From 55-13 sp964501275 (GTDB taxonomy: Bacteria > Armatimonadota > Fimbriimonadia > Fimbriimonadales > Fimbriimonadaceae): DNA of 64,000 bases. Position 1 is the stretch's first letter, and every line of letters begins with the position of its first letter. The stretch covers positions 1 through 64,000 of the forward strand of contig CAZCSP010000021.1 in the NCBI GenBank assembly GCA_964501275.1, in the 5' to 3' direction. The notes beneath the pieces were generated by a model. It saw only the letters and a list, made by a program, of their open reading frames with translations, did no database searches and was not told the origin of the DNA. The position numbers and the translations under genes are program-made. Positions 50,250-59,369 of the stretch are shown in pieces.

Positions 50250-50849
50250 TCATTCCCTTCCCTTCTGCTCCTTGGATCGGGTGAATGCGTTCCTTATCTG
50301 CTCCCAAAACTCAGCGAAACCACCCGCCATCGGACGCGTGTAGATGAAATCGATGGACTCTCCGTCATAGCGAACTTGCACGAATTCGCCGTTGGGGCGG
50401 GTGTAGTTGACCCAGATTATGTCATCAACCCTGGGGGACGAGTCCTGCTTCTTCCATACTATGGTTCCATTCTCGGCCGTTACAAGCGTTTGGATTTTCC
50501 AATCCGATGGGGACAACTCCCGATTTAACACACTTTGAACAACGTCACGCTCGGCAAAGAACCGGTATCGGAAGCACTCCGAATTTTGCGCCAAGCGCTT
50601 TTCAACTCGGTAACTTATGAACTCACCCTTCACCTCTTTGATAAACGAAAACGGATCTCCATAGAGCGCCTGGATCAGCATAACCGGGCCAATCAGCCCG
50701 ACGAGCAGGCTGGCTGGGATGGCGCACCACGCGCTCCGGTTGATCCGCTTCCGGCGAAGTCTTATTAAATCGCAATCATTTGACACCTTGCAGATACTAT
50801 CACGGGGGGCCTGCCTTGGGCAAACTTCCATCCATTTTTGAAGTTGCAA
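50250..50849 (-). CDS. Membrane-anchored protein, divergent relative (copy E)
   Basis: Up to 199 aa; the TTG 50849 start is doubtful and a GTG near 50786 (VSNDCDLIRLRRKR) gives a better basic-then-TM N-terminus. WCAIPASLLVGLIGPVMLIQ is the helix, and GDPFSFIKEVKGEF parallels copy B. The C-terminus (FAEFWEQIRNAFTRS) lacks the SWL...WFG motif. Probably a distant family member. Its stop lies 18 bp before remnant D. Confidence 0.5.
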   Translation of the reverse strand: MQLQKWMEVCPRQAPRDSICKVSNDCDLIRLRRKRINRSAWCAIPASLLVGLIGPVMLIQALYGDPFSFIKEVKGEFISYRVEKRLAQNSECFRYRFFAERDVVQSVLNRELSPSDWKIQTLVTAENGTIVWKKQDSSPRVDDIIWVNYTRPNGEFVQVRYDGESIDFIYTRPMAGGFAEFWEQIRNAFTRSKEQKGRE

Positions 50850-50886
50850 GCAGGACTTGGGACAAGGACGCTAGAATAGTCCCCTC

Positions 50887-52428
50887 ATGGTCCATGCCCC
50901 CGCCGCCGACCGAGGAATCTGGAAGGTCATTTTCGCGTCCTCTGCCGGCACTCTTATCGAATGGTACGACTTCTACATCTTTGGTAGCTTGGCCACGATC
51001 ATCGCCACCCAGTTCTTCCCTAAGGACAACGAGACCGCCGGACTGCTGTTGACCTTGGCGCTGTTTGCGACCGGGTTCGTGGTGCGTCCCTTTGGGGCCA
51101 TCGTGTTCGGGCGAATGGGGGATTTGGTCGGCAGGAAGCACACCTTCCTGCTTACCCTGATGATGATGGGCATCTCCACCGTCGCCATCGGCTTAATTCC
51201 GACGTATGAGGCGATCGGGGTGCTTGCCCCGCTCTTGGTCCTGATTCTGCGACTGATCCAAGGCTTGGCGATGGGCGGCGAATACGGGGGAGCGGCAACC
51301 TACGTCGCCGAACACGCCCCTCCCGGAAGGCGTGGCTTCTTTACCAGCTTCATCCAGACCACGGCGACGCTAGGCCTCTTCACTTCCCTGCTGGTGATTC
51401 TGGCCACGCGCACCTATCTCGGCGAGGCGGCGTTTGTGTCCTGGGGGTGGCGCGTGCCGTTCCTGGTTTCGGCGGTACTGGTGGTCTTCAGCTACATTAT
51501 CCGCCGCCAGATGGACGAATCGCCACTGTTCAAGCAGCTGAAGTCCTCGGGCAAGACCAGCGCGAACCCGATCAGGGAGAGCTTCGTGAATCCGGAGAAT
51601 CGGCGGCTAGTTCTCATCGCGCTGTTTGGCGCAACGGCGGGGCAGGGCGTGGTTTGGTACACGGGCCAATACTACGCGCTCTACTTCCTGCAGACCGTTA
51701 TCGGTATCCAAGGCGGCTTCGCGAACAAGATCATCGCCTGGGCCCTGGTTTTTGGGACGCCGTTTTTCATCTTCTTCGGCGCGCTCAGCGACCGAGTCGG
51801 GCGCAAAAAGTTGATGATGATTGCATGTCTTCTAGGAGCGATCTTGTACATTCCGCTTTACACCGCCATGCAAAAGGCGGTTCCCCCGATCTCTACCCTA
51901 GGAGAACCGGCTATTGCCATCGAGTCCACGATAGACCCGGTCACCAAAAAGAACACCGTTTTCAAGAAGGAGAGTTGGGAGCAGGGCGAGATGAAGGTGG
52001 TTCGCAAGACTATCATCGAATCGGAAACCAACCCGGTTCCCCGGAAGATCGAAAGTAGCAAAACGGGAGAGGTCGAGAAGCCCAAGACGGAGATCACGCC
52101 GTCGGCTTCCACCTACTGGACGCTGGTTGGCCTGGTCTTCCTGCAAGTCTTGCTGGTGACTATGGTCTATGGCCCGATCGCCGCGTTCCTGGTCGAACTC
52201 TTTCCCACCCGAATCCGCTACACCTCGATGTCTCTGCCCTACCATATCGGCAACGGCGTTTTTGGCGGCCTGGTGCCGTTTGTGGGCACGGCTTTGGTGG
52301 GGATCACCGGCAATAACCTCGCCGGCCTTTGGTACCCCATCGCCATCGCCTCGATCACGTTTGTCGTGGGGTCGATCCTAATTAAAGAGCATCGGACGGC
52401 AGAAGGGTTTGAAGAGGCCGCAGAGTAA
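50887..52428 (+). CDS. MFS transporter, metabolite:H+ symporter (MHS) type
   Basis: 513 aa, twelve TM helices. SSAGTLIEWYDFYIFGSLAT is the MHS-family start, FGRMGDLVGRKHTFLLTLMM the 2-3 loop motif, and GGEYGGAATYVAEHAPPGRR the 4-5 motif. MHS members (ProP, ShiA, KgtP-like) import organic acids or osmolytes. Unusual: a long polar loop of about 80 residues before the last TM block (KNTVFKKESWEQGEMKVVRK ... SSKTGEVEKPKTEITPS), absent in classic members. The substrate cannot be assigned. Confidence 0.9.
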   Translation: MVHAPAADRGIWKVIFASSAGTLIEWYDFYIFGSLATIIATQFFPKDNETAGLLLTLALFATGFVVRPFGAIVFGRMGDLVGRKHTFLLTLMMMGISTVAIGLIPTYEAIGVLAPLLVLILRLIQGLAMGGEYGGAATYVAEHAPPGRRGFFTSFIQTTATLGLFTSLLVILATRTYLGEAAFVSWGWRVPFLVSAVLVVFSYIIRRQMDESPLFKQLKSSGKTSANPIRESFVNPENRRLVLIALFGATAGQGVVWYTGQYYALYFLQTVIGIQGGFANKIIAWALVFGTPFFIFFGALSDRVGRKKLMMIACLLGAILYIPLYTAMQKAVPPISTLGEPAIAIESTIDPVTKKNTVFKKESWEQGEMKVVRKTIIESETNPVPRKIESSKTGEVEKPKTEITPSASTYWTLVGLVFLQVLLVTMVYGPIAAFLVELFPTRIRYTSMSLPYHIGNGVFGGLVPFVGTALVGITGNNLAGLWYPIAIASITFVVGSILIKEHRTAEGFEEAAE

Positions 52429-52431
52429 AAG

Positions 52432-52517
52432 CCCCCTCCTCGTTTTGCGCGGCCGCTGGATGGTCCAAACCGAGAATTGGCATCGCGACAAAATGAGCGA
52501 GGGGGTTGGGGGTGGAG
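52432..52517 (+). repeat. 85-bp hairpin element, copy 3 of 3
   Basis: CCCCCTCCTCGTTTTGCGCG opens the element three bases after the MFS stop, and CGCGACAAAATGAGCGAGGG closes it, with one extra C in the right arm. The interior differs most (CGCTGGATGGTCCAAACC). GGGGGTGGAG follows, as in the other copies. Confidence 0.85.
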
Positions 52518-52713
52518 TGTCCCTAACAAACTCTCTCCTAGAGTTCACGAACTCATTCCCGTGGACCTTCGGTGGCTCCGCGGCCCTTGGTGGTTGCACC
52601 CAATCTGGCTGAGCAGGACCTGCTTGTCCAAGGTAGGATTTCCTCTGGACGCTTGGGATGCGACTACAAGTGTGAGCCGAATAAATTCGGCGATCCCAGG
52701 GCGGGTCCCAGCG

Positions 52714-53499
52714 ATGCGACGTTATTGGCACATCTACCGAACCTTCATCTCCTCCTCCTTCGCGCGGGAGTTGGAGTTTCGGGCCAACTTCTTTGCCAAG
52801 ATCTTCCAGAACGCGATCTGGATCGTCTTCTTTGTGCTGATCCTGCTGGTGGTCTATCGCAACACCGACTCGGTGGCGGGGTGGAGTCGGGGAGATTCGT
52901 TTGTACTGGCGGCCACTATCTTCATCATGACCTCGCTCGGCACGATGGTTTTCATGTCGATCATGGAGATTCCCCAGCACGTCCGGCAGGGGACGCTCGA
53001 TTTCATCGTGACCAAGCCGATCGACTCCCAGTTCTGGGTCTCCGCCCGCAAGTTCAACTTCGACAAAGTGGGGACCCTGTTGGCCGGGATCGCGATGCTG
53101 GCGATTGGGATCACTCAAGCCAAGGCCCATCCTACCGCTACCGACTGGGCCGCCTATGCTGCCCTGCTCGCCTCCTCGCTCAGCATCTACTATGCCGTCT
53201 CCCTGATGCTGATGACGACGGGAGTCTGGCTGGTGCGGGTGGACAATCTTTGGGTGCTGACCGAGACGATGACCGACGTAGCCCGCTTCCCGGTGGACAT
53301 CTACGGGATGGGGATCAAGAACCTGCTCACCTTCGTCCTCCCCATGGCCTTCATCGCCACCATCCCCGCCTCCCAACTGGTGCGCGGAGCCGATTGGGCA
53401 ATGGTCGGCCTGGGAGCCTTCTGGGCCGTGGCGTTCTTTGGGTTGTCGCGCTGGTTCTGGCTGTTTGCAATGCGGCACTACACGAGTGCGAGTAGTTAG
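52714..53499 (+). CDS. ABC-2 type transporter permease
   Basis: 261 aa from ATG 52714 (MRRYWHIYRTFISSSFAREL). The frame is open to 52477 but that part is repeat sequence. Six hydrophobic segments and the exposed segment MEIPQHVRQGTLDFIVTKPI then DSQFW fit the ABC-2/DUF990-like permeases that usually come as two permeases plus a NatA-like ATPase. Neither partner is adjacent here, so it may be an orphan or assemble with distant subunits. Confidence 0.8.
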   Translation: MRRYWHIYRTFISSSFARELEFRANFFAKIFQNAIWIVFFVLILLVVYRNTDSVAGWSRGDSFVLAATIFIMTSLGTMVFMSIMEIPQHVRQGTLDFIVTKPIDSQFWVSARKFNFDKVGTLLAGIAMLAIGITQAKAHPTATDWAAYAALLASSLSIYYAVSLMLMTTGVWLVRVDNLWVLTETMTDVARFPVDIYGMGIKNLLTFVLPMAFIATIPASQLVRGADWAMVGLGAFWAVAFFGLSRWFWLFAMRHYTSASS

Positions 53500-53643
53500 G
53501 GACGGCGGGGCGGTTTTGCGGCATAACGGCACTGCGGTATTTCGGTGTTACGGTCTCTTAGGATTAGGAATGTGCATCTCCGCAATGCCGAAATGCCCTA
53601 ACACCTTAGTGCCGTTTTGCCCACCGCCCAACACCGTCCCCCC
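53500..53643. repeat. Imperfect inverted repeat between convergent genes
   Basis: The left half (GGCATAACGGCACTGCGGTA, TTTCGGTGTTACGG) resembles the inverse of the right half (CCGCAATGCCGAAATGCCCT, AACACCTTAGTGCCGTTTTG). It could fold into a long bulged hairpin separating the ABC-2 permease and manC. No gene. Confidence 0.5.
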
Positions 53644-54726
53644 CTACCTCAGCGGCGACTCCGCCGGTAGTTTCTGCAACAGCTCCTTCACCCGCTGAGC
53701 CTGCGACTTCGGGCAGACCATGACGGCTCCCTTGGTGACGACCACGACCAAATCCTGCACGCCAATCGCGGTGACCAAGACATCCGGCTCGTCGTTGAAG
53801 ACGATCAGGCCCTCGCTGTCCACGACCATCGCCTGGCCCTGCACCACGTTCGCCGAGTCGTCGCAGGGGAGCGACCTTTCCAGGGCATCCCAGGCGCCTA
53901 CGTCGTCCCACGGGAACTCGCCCGCGACCGTATAGACCTGGCTGGCCTTCTCCAAGAGGGCGTAGTCGATGGATTCGTTGGGGAGGGTATCGAAGGTGGT
54001 TTTGGCTCCCACATCATCCCCCGCCGCCATCTGCCGGGCCATCTGGAGGATCGTGGCGTAGACCTCGGGGTTGGCGTGGCTCATCTCGCTGAGGAACCCG
54101 CGCAGGGTCCAGAAGAACATGCCCGAGTTCCAAAGGTAGTTGCCCGACTCCACATAGTGCAAAGCGGTTTCCAGGTCCGGCTTCTCCCGGAATCTCTCGG
54201 CGCGATAGACCGATGGAGCTTCAGAGCGGATCGCATCGCCGACCTCGACATAGCCATAGCCGGTTTCGGGGCGGGTGGGTTTGATGCCGATGGTTACCAG
54301 GCCGCCGGTCCTGTGGGCGGTCTCCAGAGCGACGGCGACGGTATCCCGGAAAAGCGGAGCCTCGGCAATCTTGTGGTCGGCCGTCAAAACCGCCATCGCC
54401 ACATTCGCCTCCTCGCCGGAATGCTTCGCCGACAGGTGGGCCGCCGCCCAAGCCAGGCACCCCAGGGTGTTGCGCTTGGCGGGCTCGGCGATGACGCTGT
54501 CGGAGGGCACCAGGTTGGCCTCCTGAATCGGACCCAGCAGGTGCAGGCCGGTGGCAATCAGGACGCGTTCGCGAGGAATCAAAGGCGCAATCCGGTTCAC
54601 CGCCTCCTCCAACAGGGTCTCGTCGGGGTGGGTGAGTTTCAAAAGCTGTTTGGGCCGATGCCGCCGAGAAACCGGCCAAAACCTCTCCCCCGATCCCCCA
54701 GCCATGATGATTGCGTAAGACGTCAT
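53644..54726 (-). CDS. manC: Mannose-1-phosphate guanylyltransferase
   Basis: 360 aa from ATG 54726 (MTSYAIIMAGGSGERFWPVS). The nucleotidyltransferase loop GGSGERFWPVSRRHRPKQLL is complete. IKPTRPETGYGYVEVGD, FREKPDLETALHYVESGNYL and NSGMFFWTLRGFL follow the GMP family. It makes GDP-mannose from mannose-1-phosphate and GTP for surface polysaccharides. The C-terminal isomerase domain of bifunctional forms is absent. The upstream reading to 54948 is opposite the transposase and not part of the gene. Confidence 0.95.
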   Translation of the reverse strand: MTSYAIIMAGGSGERFWPVSRRHRPKQLLKLTHPDETLLEEAVNRIAPLIPRERVLIATGLHLLGPIQEANLVPSDSVIAEPAKRNTLGCLAWAAAHLSAKHSGEEANVAMAVLTADHKIAEAPLFRDTVAVALETAHRTGGLVTIGIKPTRPETGYGYVEVGDAIRSEAPSVYRAERFREKPDLETALHYVESGNYLWNSGMFFWTLRGFLSEMSHANPEVYATILQMARQMAAGDDVGAKTTFDTLPNESIDYALLEKASQVYTVAGEFPWDDVGAWDALERSLPCDDSANVVQGQAMVVDSEGLIVFNDEPDVLVTAIGVQDLVVVVTKGAVMVCPKSQAQRVKELLQKLPAESPLR

Positions 54727-54827
54727 AGGTCGATTCCAAAAGGCACTCCCATTATGGACTCTGCTTCTATGCGTCACGATGTCTGGCCAGGGTTGAACAT
54801 CTGCTGCAAAGCCCCTATTATCAAGAT

Positions 54828-55274
54828 ATGCCTCAGTCTCACTCCGCAGTCTATGTTCACGGAGTCTTCTCCACAAAGCACCGTTCTCCTTATCTGGCTG
54901 ACCTACAAATTCGCAATGAATGTCATTCCTACATGGCAGGAATCTCAAAGAACTTGGGATGCATCCCGATCATCGTTGGCGGCGTTGAGGATCATGTACA
55001 CATCCTCTCAAGCCTGCATCGCACGGTGTCACAGTCGGACTGGATGAAGGAGATCAAGAGATCTTCCAGCGCTTGGCTTAAAGAGAGAATTCCGCACTTT
55101 TCTTGGCAGAGCGGCTATGGCGTTTTCTCAGTAGGACAAACCCAGTTGGATACGACGAAACGATACATAGCGAATCAAGAGGAGCATCATCGAACCGGGA
55201 GCTTTCAGGAAGAGTTCCGGGCGCTGTTGGAAGCCCCTAGCATCGAATGGGACGAGAGATACGTCTGGGACTAG
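54828..55274 (+). CDS. IS200/RAYT-like Y1 transposase
   Basis: 148 aa. PQSHSAVYVHGVFSTKHRSP, the HUH motif in GGVEDHVHILSSL, and the catalytic Tyr in LDTTKRYIANQEEHH mark a Y1 single-strand transposase. No tnpB is present. The gene is followed at once by ~600 bp of long palindromes, the typical context of REP-associated (RAYT) enzymes. The ORF appears intact. Confidence 0.9.
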   Translation: MPQSHSAVYVHGVFSTKHRSPYLADLQIRNECHSYMAGISKNLGCIPIIVGGVEDHVHILSSLHRTVSQSDWMKEIKRSSSAWLKERIPHFSWQSGYGVFSVGQTQLDTTKRYIANQEEHHRTGSFQEEFRALLEAPSIEWDERYVWD

Positions 55275-55325
55275 CCGTTCAGGTCCCCCACATTCTATTT
55301 GGCATCGAGAAGCGCTCTCATCTCT

Positions 55326-55955
55326 CAGAAGCGAAGCCAGAGGGGCCTTGCAATCCCAACGGGATTGAAGATGCTAGCCCGGGGTTGCGAGTCCCTGTAA
55401 CCGCAAGTTCGGCAAGCCAGGAATCCAGGACTCGCTACCCCGGGAAGACCACCATCCATACAGAACCCCAAAGCGGGTTCCATATTCTCCCGCCACAGAT
55501 AACCTCCTGCACCTCAAAATACAAATTCTCGTCCAACCCTCATTTTATGGAACCCGCTTTGGGGTTCATGGTTCACGATAAGGAAGCGAAGCCAGAGAAG
55601 CCAGAGGGGCCCCGCAATCCCAACGGGATTGAAGATGCTAGCCCGGGGTTGCGAGTCCCGTTAGCCGCAAGTTTGGCAAGCCGACACCACAGGACTCGCT
55701 ACCCCGGGAAGGCCACCACATATAAAGAACCCCGAAGCGGGTTCCATAATCTCCCGCTACCAACAGCCTCCCGCACCGTCCATATACAAGCATTAGCACG
55801 AGTACCAAATGGCATTTATGGAACCCGCTTCGGGGTTCATGGTTCACGACAAGGCCGCCCACGGTAGCGAGTCCCGTATTGCAACTGAAGGCAGTTTGAT
55901 AAAACAGGGACTCGCAACCATGGGCTAGCATCTTTAATCCCGTTGGGATAGAGGG
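55326..55955. repeat. BIME-like cluster of large palindromic repeats next to the transposase
   Basis: This 782-bp gap before glnE has no gene. Two ~250-bp copies begin at 55333 and 55597 (GAAGCCAGAGGGGCC, then CAATCCCAACGGGATTGAAG and GATGCTAGCCC). In each, a 21-bp arm pairs with a distant inverse arm: 55463-55483 with 55547-55567, and 55727-55747 with 55818-55838. The arms differ between copies at one site (A versus G) and the inverse arms change with them (T versus C). A third head lies inverted at 55863-55950. Confidence 0.88.
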
Positions 55956-56056
55956 TCTTTAGCGTTTGCGGAACCTTGTCCGCAGGAGCGGTCTTTGGCC
56001 CAGCAAAGATGACTTGCCGCAGATCATCCCCAACTGGATGCAAAATAGGAGGCATG

Positions 56057-58720
56057 ATGGCTGGCAACGTCTTTGCCGATGAGGATTCGGCGAACCGGGC
56101 GCTGGATCATCTTGCGTCGGTTTTGGGCGACACACTGCCCTCCAGCTTCACCGACCTCTTTGCCCAAAACGCCGACCCCGACCTTGCCCTGGCCAATCTG
56201 GGCCGCTGGCTCGCCGCCACGACCAACCCTCAAACACATCTGCACCAGTTGGTCTCCGTTCCCCCGCTAGCCAAGCTCTTGATCGACATCTTGGGGGCCA
56301 GCCAGCCGATTACCGACTCCCTGATCCAGAATCCCGAACTCGCCTCCCTTGTCCTCGACCCCGGAGAACTCTCCCGAGCCCCCACTCGAGAAGGCGTTCT
56401 ACGGGAGGGGCGGTCGATGCTGGCGGCGGCCACCTCCCACTCCCACGCCCTGGACCGCATCCGATTCCTCAAACAGCGTTGGACCCTCCCCATCGTCTTC
56501 AACGACATCGCCGGGAACTGGCCCGAGGAGACGATCTGGCACGCCCTCAGCGACGTCGCCGAGGCCCTCATCGAACTCACTGCCGAGGCAGTTTGGCGCG
56601 AATTCGCGGGGCAGAAAGGGTTGGTGGGGGATTGCCCGGTGCTGGTGGTCGGATTTGGCAAATTGGGAGGACGGGAGCTGAACTTCAGTTCCGACATCGA
56701 CCTCGCCTACGCGATCCCCGACGGGATGGGGGAGGAGTTGGAGCGGGACATCATCCGCTACTGCCAGCTTTTCGGGCGAGCCCTCAGCGACCGGATGGGG
56801 CGGGGATCGGTCTATCGGGTGGACCTGCGGCTGAGGCCCTATGGCAACGCCGGAGCGCTCGTGCCCTCCATGCGAAGCTTCGAAGCCTACTACCAACTCT
56901 ACGCCGAGCAGTGGGAGGTCCAGGCCCTGATCCGATCCAAGCCGATCACGGGGCCGCCCGAGTTGAGGGATCGGTGGCTGGCGATGCGGCAGGAGCGCTG
57001 TTTCCGCCCCCAACTCAGCGAGCCCGAGCTAGAGGCGATGCTGGCGATGAAGACCCGCATCGAGGAGCGCTCGGAGGTGGACGACCTCAAGCGCGGCGCG
57101 GGGGGAATCCGGGATGTGGAGTTCTTGGTCCAGGCTCTCCAACTCATCCACGGCCACCGACTGCCTGGCCTGCAGGTCGCCAATACGCTCGACGTCCTTC
57201 GCGAGTTGGAGCGGCAAGGCATCTTGGACCACCCGGTCGCCCAGAGTTTGGAGCGAGGGTACACCTTTCTGCGCCAGCTAGAGCATCGGTGCCAACTGGT
57301 CGGCGACCAGCAGACCCATAGCATTCCAGCCACCCCACAAGCCCGCGAGCGCCTCGCCAAGCTGATGGGTAGGCCAAAGTGGCGGCAGGTCGAGAGCGAA
57401 CTGGAGGGCCATCGGCGTACAATTCAGACCTTGTATAAGTCCATTCTGCGCCCCGAGCCCTCTGCCGGAAGCCCCCGAGACCAGATCGCCGAGAAGTTGG
57501 GCGTCCTTGCCCCCAGCGTCCTGCAATGGTTCGACTCCCTCCCGGCTCCAGAAGCGTTCTATGCCAGCCTTGCCGAGAACCGCGACAGTCTGGATCGGGT
57601 GGAGAGGGTCGCACTGGCCTCGCCGAGCCTGGTCAACGAACTGAAACACTCCATCGCCCTCACCGAAATGCTGGTGAGCGGGGAGATCGAGGAGGCATCC
57701 GATCCCGCCGCGACCCTCAACGGCCTCCCCCTCGACGCCCCCATCAAGCAGGTCGCCGACGCCTACCAACGGTCCCGATGCCACCTGCTGGTCCGCTGGG
57801 TTCTCAACCAGGAATCCAACCCCGGCCAAGAGCTATCCGAGTTGACCGACGCCCTCATCTGCCACTGCGCCCGACGCCTGCTCGTCAGGTTTGATATTGT
57901 AGGGCTGGGAAGCTACGGTGGTCGCGAGATGGCGATGGACTCCGACGCCGACCTGGTGCTACTGGTCGCCAAGCCCGAATGGCAGTCGGAGGCGGAGTCC
58001 CAGGCCCAGCAGTTCCTGTCCCTGTTGGGGCAAATCAAACGAGTGGGCGCACCCATTGGCGTCGACCTGCGATTGCGCCCCGACGGCGGCAAGGGGATGC
58101 TGGTTCGGTCGTTGGAGGCTCTGGGCGCTTACGAGCTTTCAGGGATGGAGATGTGGGAGCGGTTTGCTTTGGGACAGGCGAGGTTAGTTTTTGGCCAGGA
58201 TGAGGCCATCGCCACGATCCTGAAAGCTGCCTACGCCCAACCCCTCACCCCCGAGCGTCTGCGCGAGCTGCTCGCTATGAAGAAGCGGGTGGAGACCGAG
58301 CGGGTGAAGCCCCAACACGTTCGGCGGGAAGTGAAACTGGGCTTTGGGGGGCTGAACGACATCGAATGGCTGGTCCACCTGCATGAGATGCGCTTCCCCA
58401 CGGCCACCCAATCCGACCGGAGCGACGCCAGGAAGGTCTCGATGCCCGACCGGATTCGGAACCTGGGACGAGCCACCCTTCTCAACGCGGTTGAGGTGGA
58501 GCAAATCCTGCATTCCCACGCCCACCTTGCCGAGGTCCGCCTAAGGCTGGGATTGCTGGGGCTGGAGAAAGATATCCTTCCCGAGAACCCGGACAAGCTG
58601 GATCGCCTGGCCCAAACGATGGACTTCCCAAGCGGCAACGACCTTCTGGCCAAGCACGAACAGGTCATCGAAACCGTTCGCGCGATCTACATTCAGGGTC
58701 TGGAACGTCTCAAGGCTTGA
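56057..58720 (+). CDS. glnE: Bifunctional glutamine synthetase adenylyltransferase/deadenylase
   Basis: 887 aa from ATG 56057, with AGGAGG at 56047-56052; the upstream open frame is repeat-derived. Two nucleotidyltransferase modules are present: VVGFGKLGGRELNFSSDIDL (N-terminal, deadenylating) and IVGLGSYGGREMAMDSDADL (C-terminal, adenylylating), each followed by a helical domain with KRGAGGIRDVEFLVQ or LGFGGLNDIEWLVHLHE. It adjusts glutamine synthetase activity to nitrogen status, normally with PII. No glnA or glnB is nearby. Confidence 0.96.
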   Translation: MAGNVFADEDSANRALDHLASVLGDTLPSSFTDLFAQNADPDLALANLGRWLAATTNPQTHLHQLVSVPPLAKLLIDILGASQPITDSLIQNPELASLVLDPGELSRAPTREGVLREGRSMLAAATSHSHALDRIRFLKQRWTLPIVFNDIAGNWPEETIWHALSDVAEALIELTAEAVWREFAGQKGLVGDCPVLVVGFGKLGGRELNFSSDIDLAYAIPDGMGEELERDIIRYCQLFGRALSDRMGRGSVYRVDLRLRPYGNAGALVPSMRSFEAYYQLYAEQWEVQALIRSKPITGPPELRDRWLAMRQERCFRPQLSEPELEAMLAMKTRIEERSEVDDLKRGAGGIRDVEFLVQALQLIHGHRLPGLQVANTLDVLRELERQGILDHPVAQSLERGYTFLRQLEHRCQLVGDQQTHSIPATPQARERLAKLMGRPKWRQVESELEGHRRTIQTLYKSILRPEPSAGSPRDQIAEKLGVLAPSVLQWFDSLPAPEAFYASLAENRDSLDRVERVALASPSLVNELKHSIALTEMLVSGEIEEASDPAATLNGLPLDAPIKQVADAYQRSRCHLLVRWVLNQESNPGQELSELTDALICHCARRLLVRFDIVGLGSYGGREMAMDSDADLVLLVAKPEWQSEAESQAQQFLSLLGQIKRVGAPIGVDLRLRPDGGKGMLVRSLEALGAYELSGMEMWERFALGQARLVFGQDEAIATILKAAYAQPLTPERLRELLAMKKRVETERVKPQHVRREVKLGFGGLNDIEWLVHLHEMRFPTATQSDRSDARKVSMPDRIRNLGRATLLNAVEVEQILHSHAHLAEVRLRLGLLGLEKDILPENPDKLDRLAQTMDFPSGNDLLAKHEQVIETVRAIYIQGLERLKA

Positions 58721-58724
58721 CTGT

Positions 58725-59369
58725 ATGGAACTGACCCTTCTCATCCTCGGCGCATATCTGCTCGGCGCGATCCCCGTCGGAGTGCTGGTCGCCCGCGCCT
58801 ATGGCGTGGACATCATGCAAGTGGGGAGCGGCAACATCGGAGCGACGAACGTGGGCCGGGCACTGGGAAAGAAGGCGTCCATTCCCGTCTTCCTCTTGGA
58901 CATGCTAAAGGGGCTCGTCCCCACCCTCGTGGCCCGTTCGCTCTTCCCCGATCGACAGGAGTTTTGGTTTCTGGCGGGCTCGATGGCGATCATCGGGCAC
59001 AGCTTTTCGCCGTTCCTCAAGTTCAAAGGCGGTAAGGGAATCTCCACCGCTTTGGGCATGACGCTCGGAACGTCCCCCCTGGTTGCCCTCTCCGCATTCG
59101 GCCTTTTCTCCCTGACGCTGGGGACTACCCGGTTCATGAGCCTGGCTAGCATTGTTGCCGTGGTTTCCACGATCCCCCTTGGCATTCTCTTCAAAGACTC
59201 GCCCTGGGTTTTGGGAGGCTATGGGCTGATGTCGACTTTCATCATCTATCGGCACCGGGCAAACCTCAAACGCCTGAAGGAGGGGACCGAGCCAAAGTTC
59301 ACCTTCAAGAAGACTATCGACCTTCCCAAACCGCCAGCGGAGGAAGAGGAGAACGACGGTGCTTCGTGA
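58725..59369 (+). CDS. plsY: Glycerol-3-phosphate acyltransferase PlsY
   Basis: 214 aa, with multiple TM helices. The motifs GSGNIGATNVGRALGKK, GHSFSPFLKFKGGKGISTAL and the late RHRANLKRLKEGTEPKF are PlsY signatures. It transfers an acyl group from acyl-phosphate to glycerol-3-phosphate, the first step of phospholipid synthesis, in the inner membrane. The charged C-terminal tail (PKPPAEEEEN) is longer than usual. It starts four bases after glnE and overlaps the next gene by 11 bp. Confidence 0.97.
   Translation: MELTLLILGAYLLGAIPVGVLVARAYGVDIMQVGSGNIGATNVGRALGKKASIPVFLLDMLKGLVPTLVARSLFPDRQEFWFLAGSMAIIGHSFSPFLKFKGGKGISTALGMTLGTSPLVALSAFGLFSLTLGTTRFMSLASIVAVVSTIPLGILFKDSPWVLGGYGLMSTFIIYRHRANLKRLKEGTEPKFTFKKTIDLPKPPAEEEENDGAS

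Noticed and set aside
55247..55867. 206-aa plus-strand ORF behind the transposase
   Set aside because: It is a translation of the two palindromic repeat units (repeated NPNGIEDASPGLRVP peptides).
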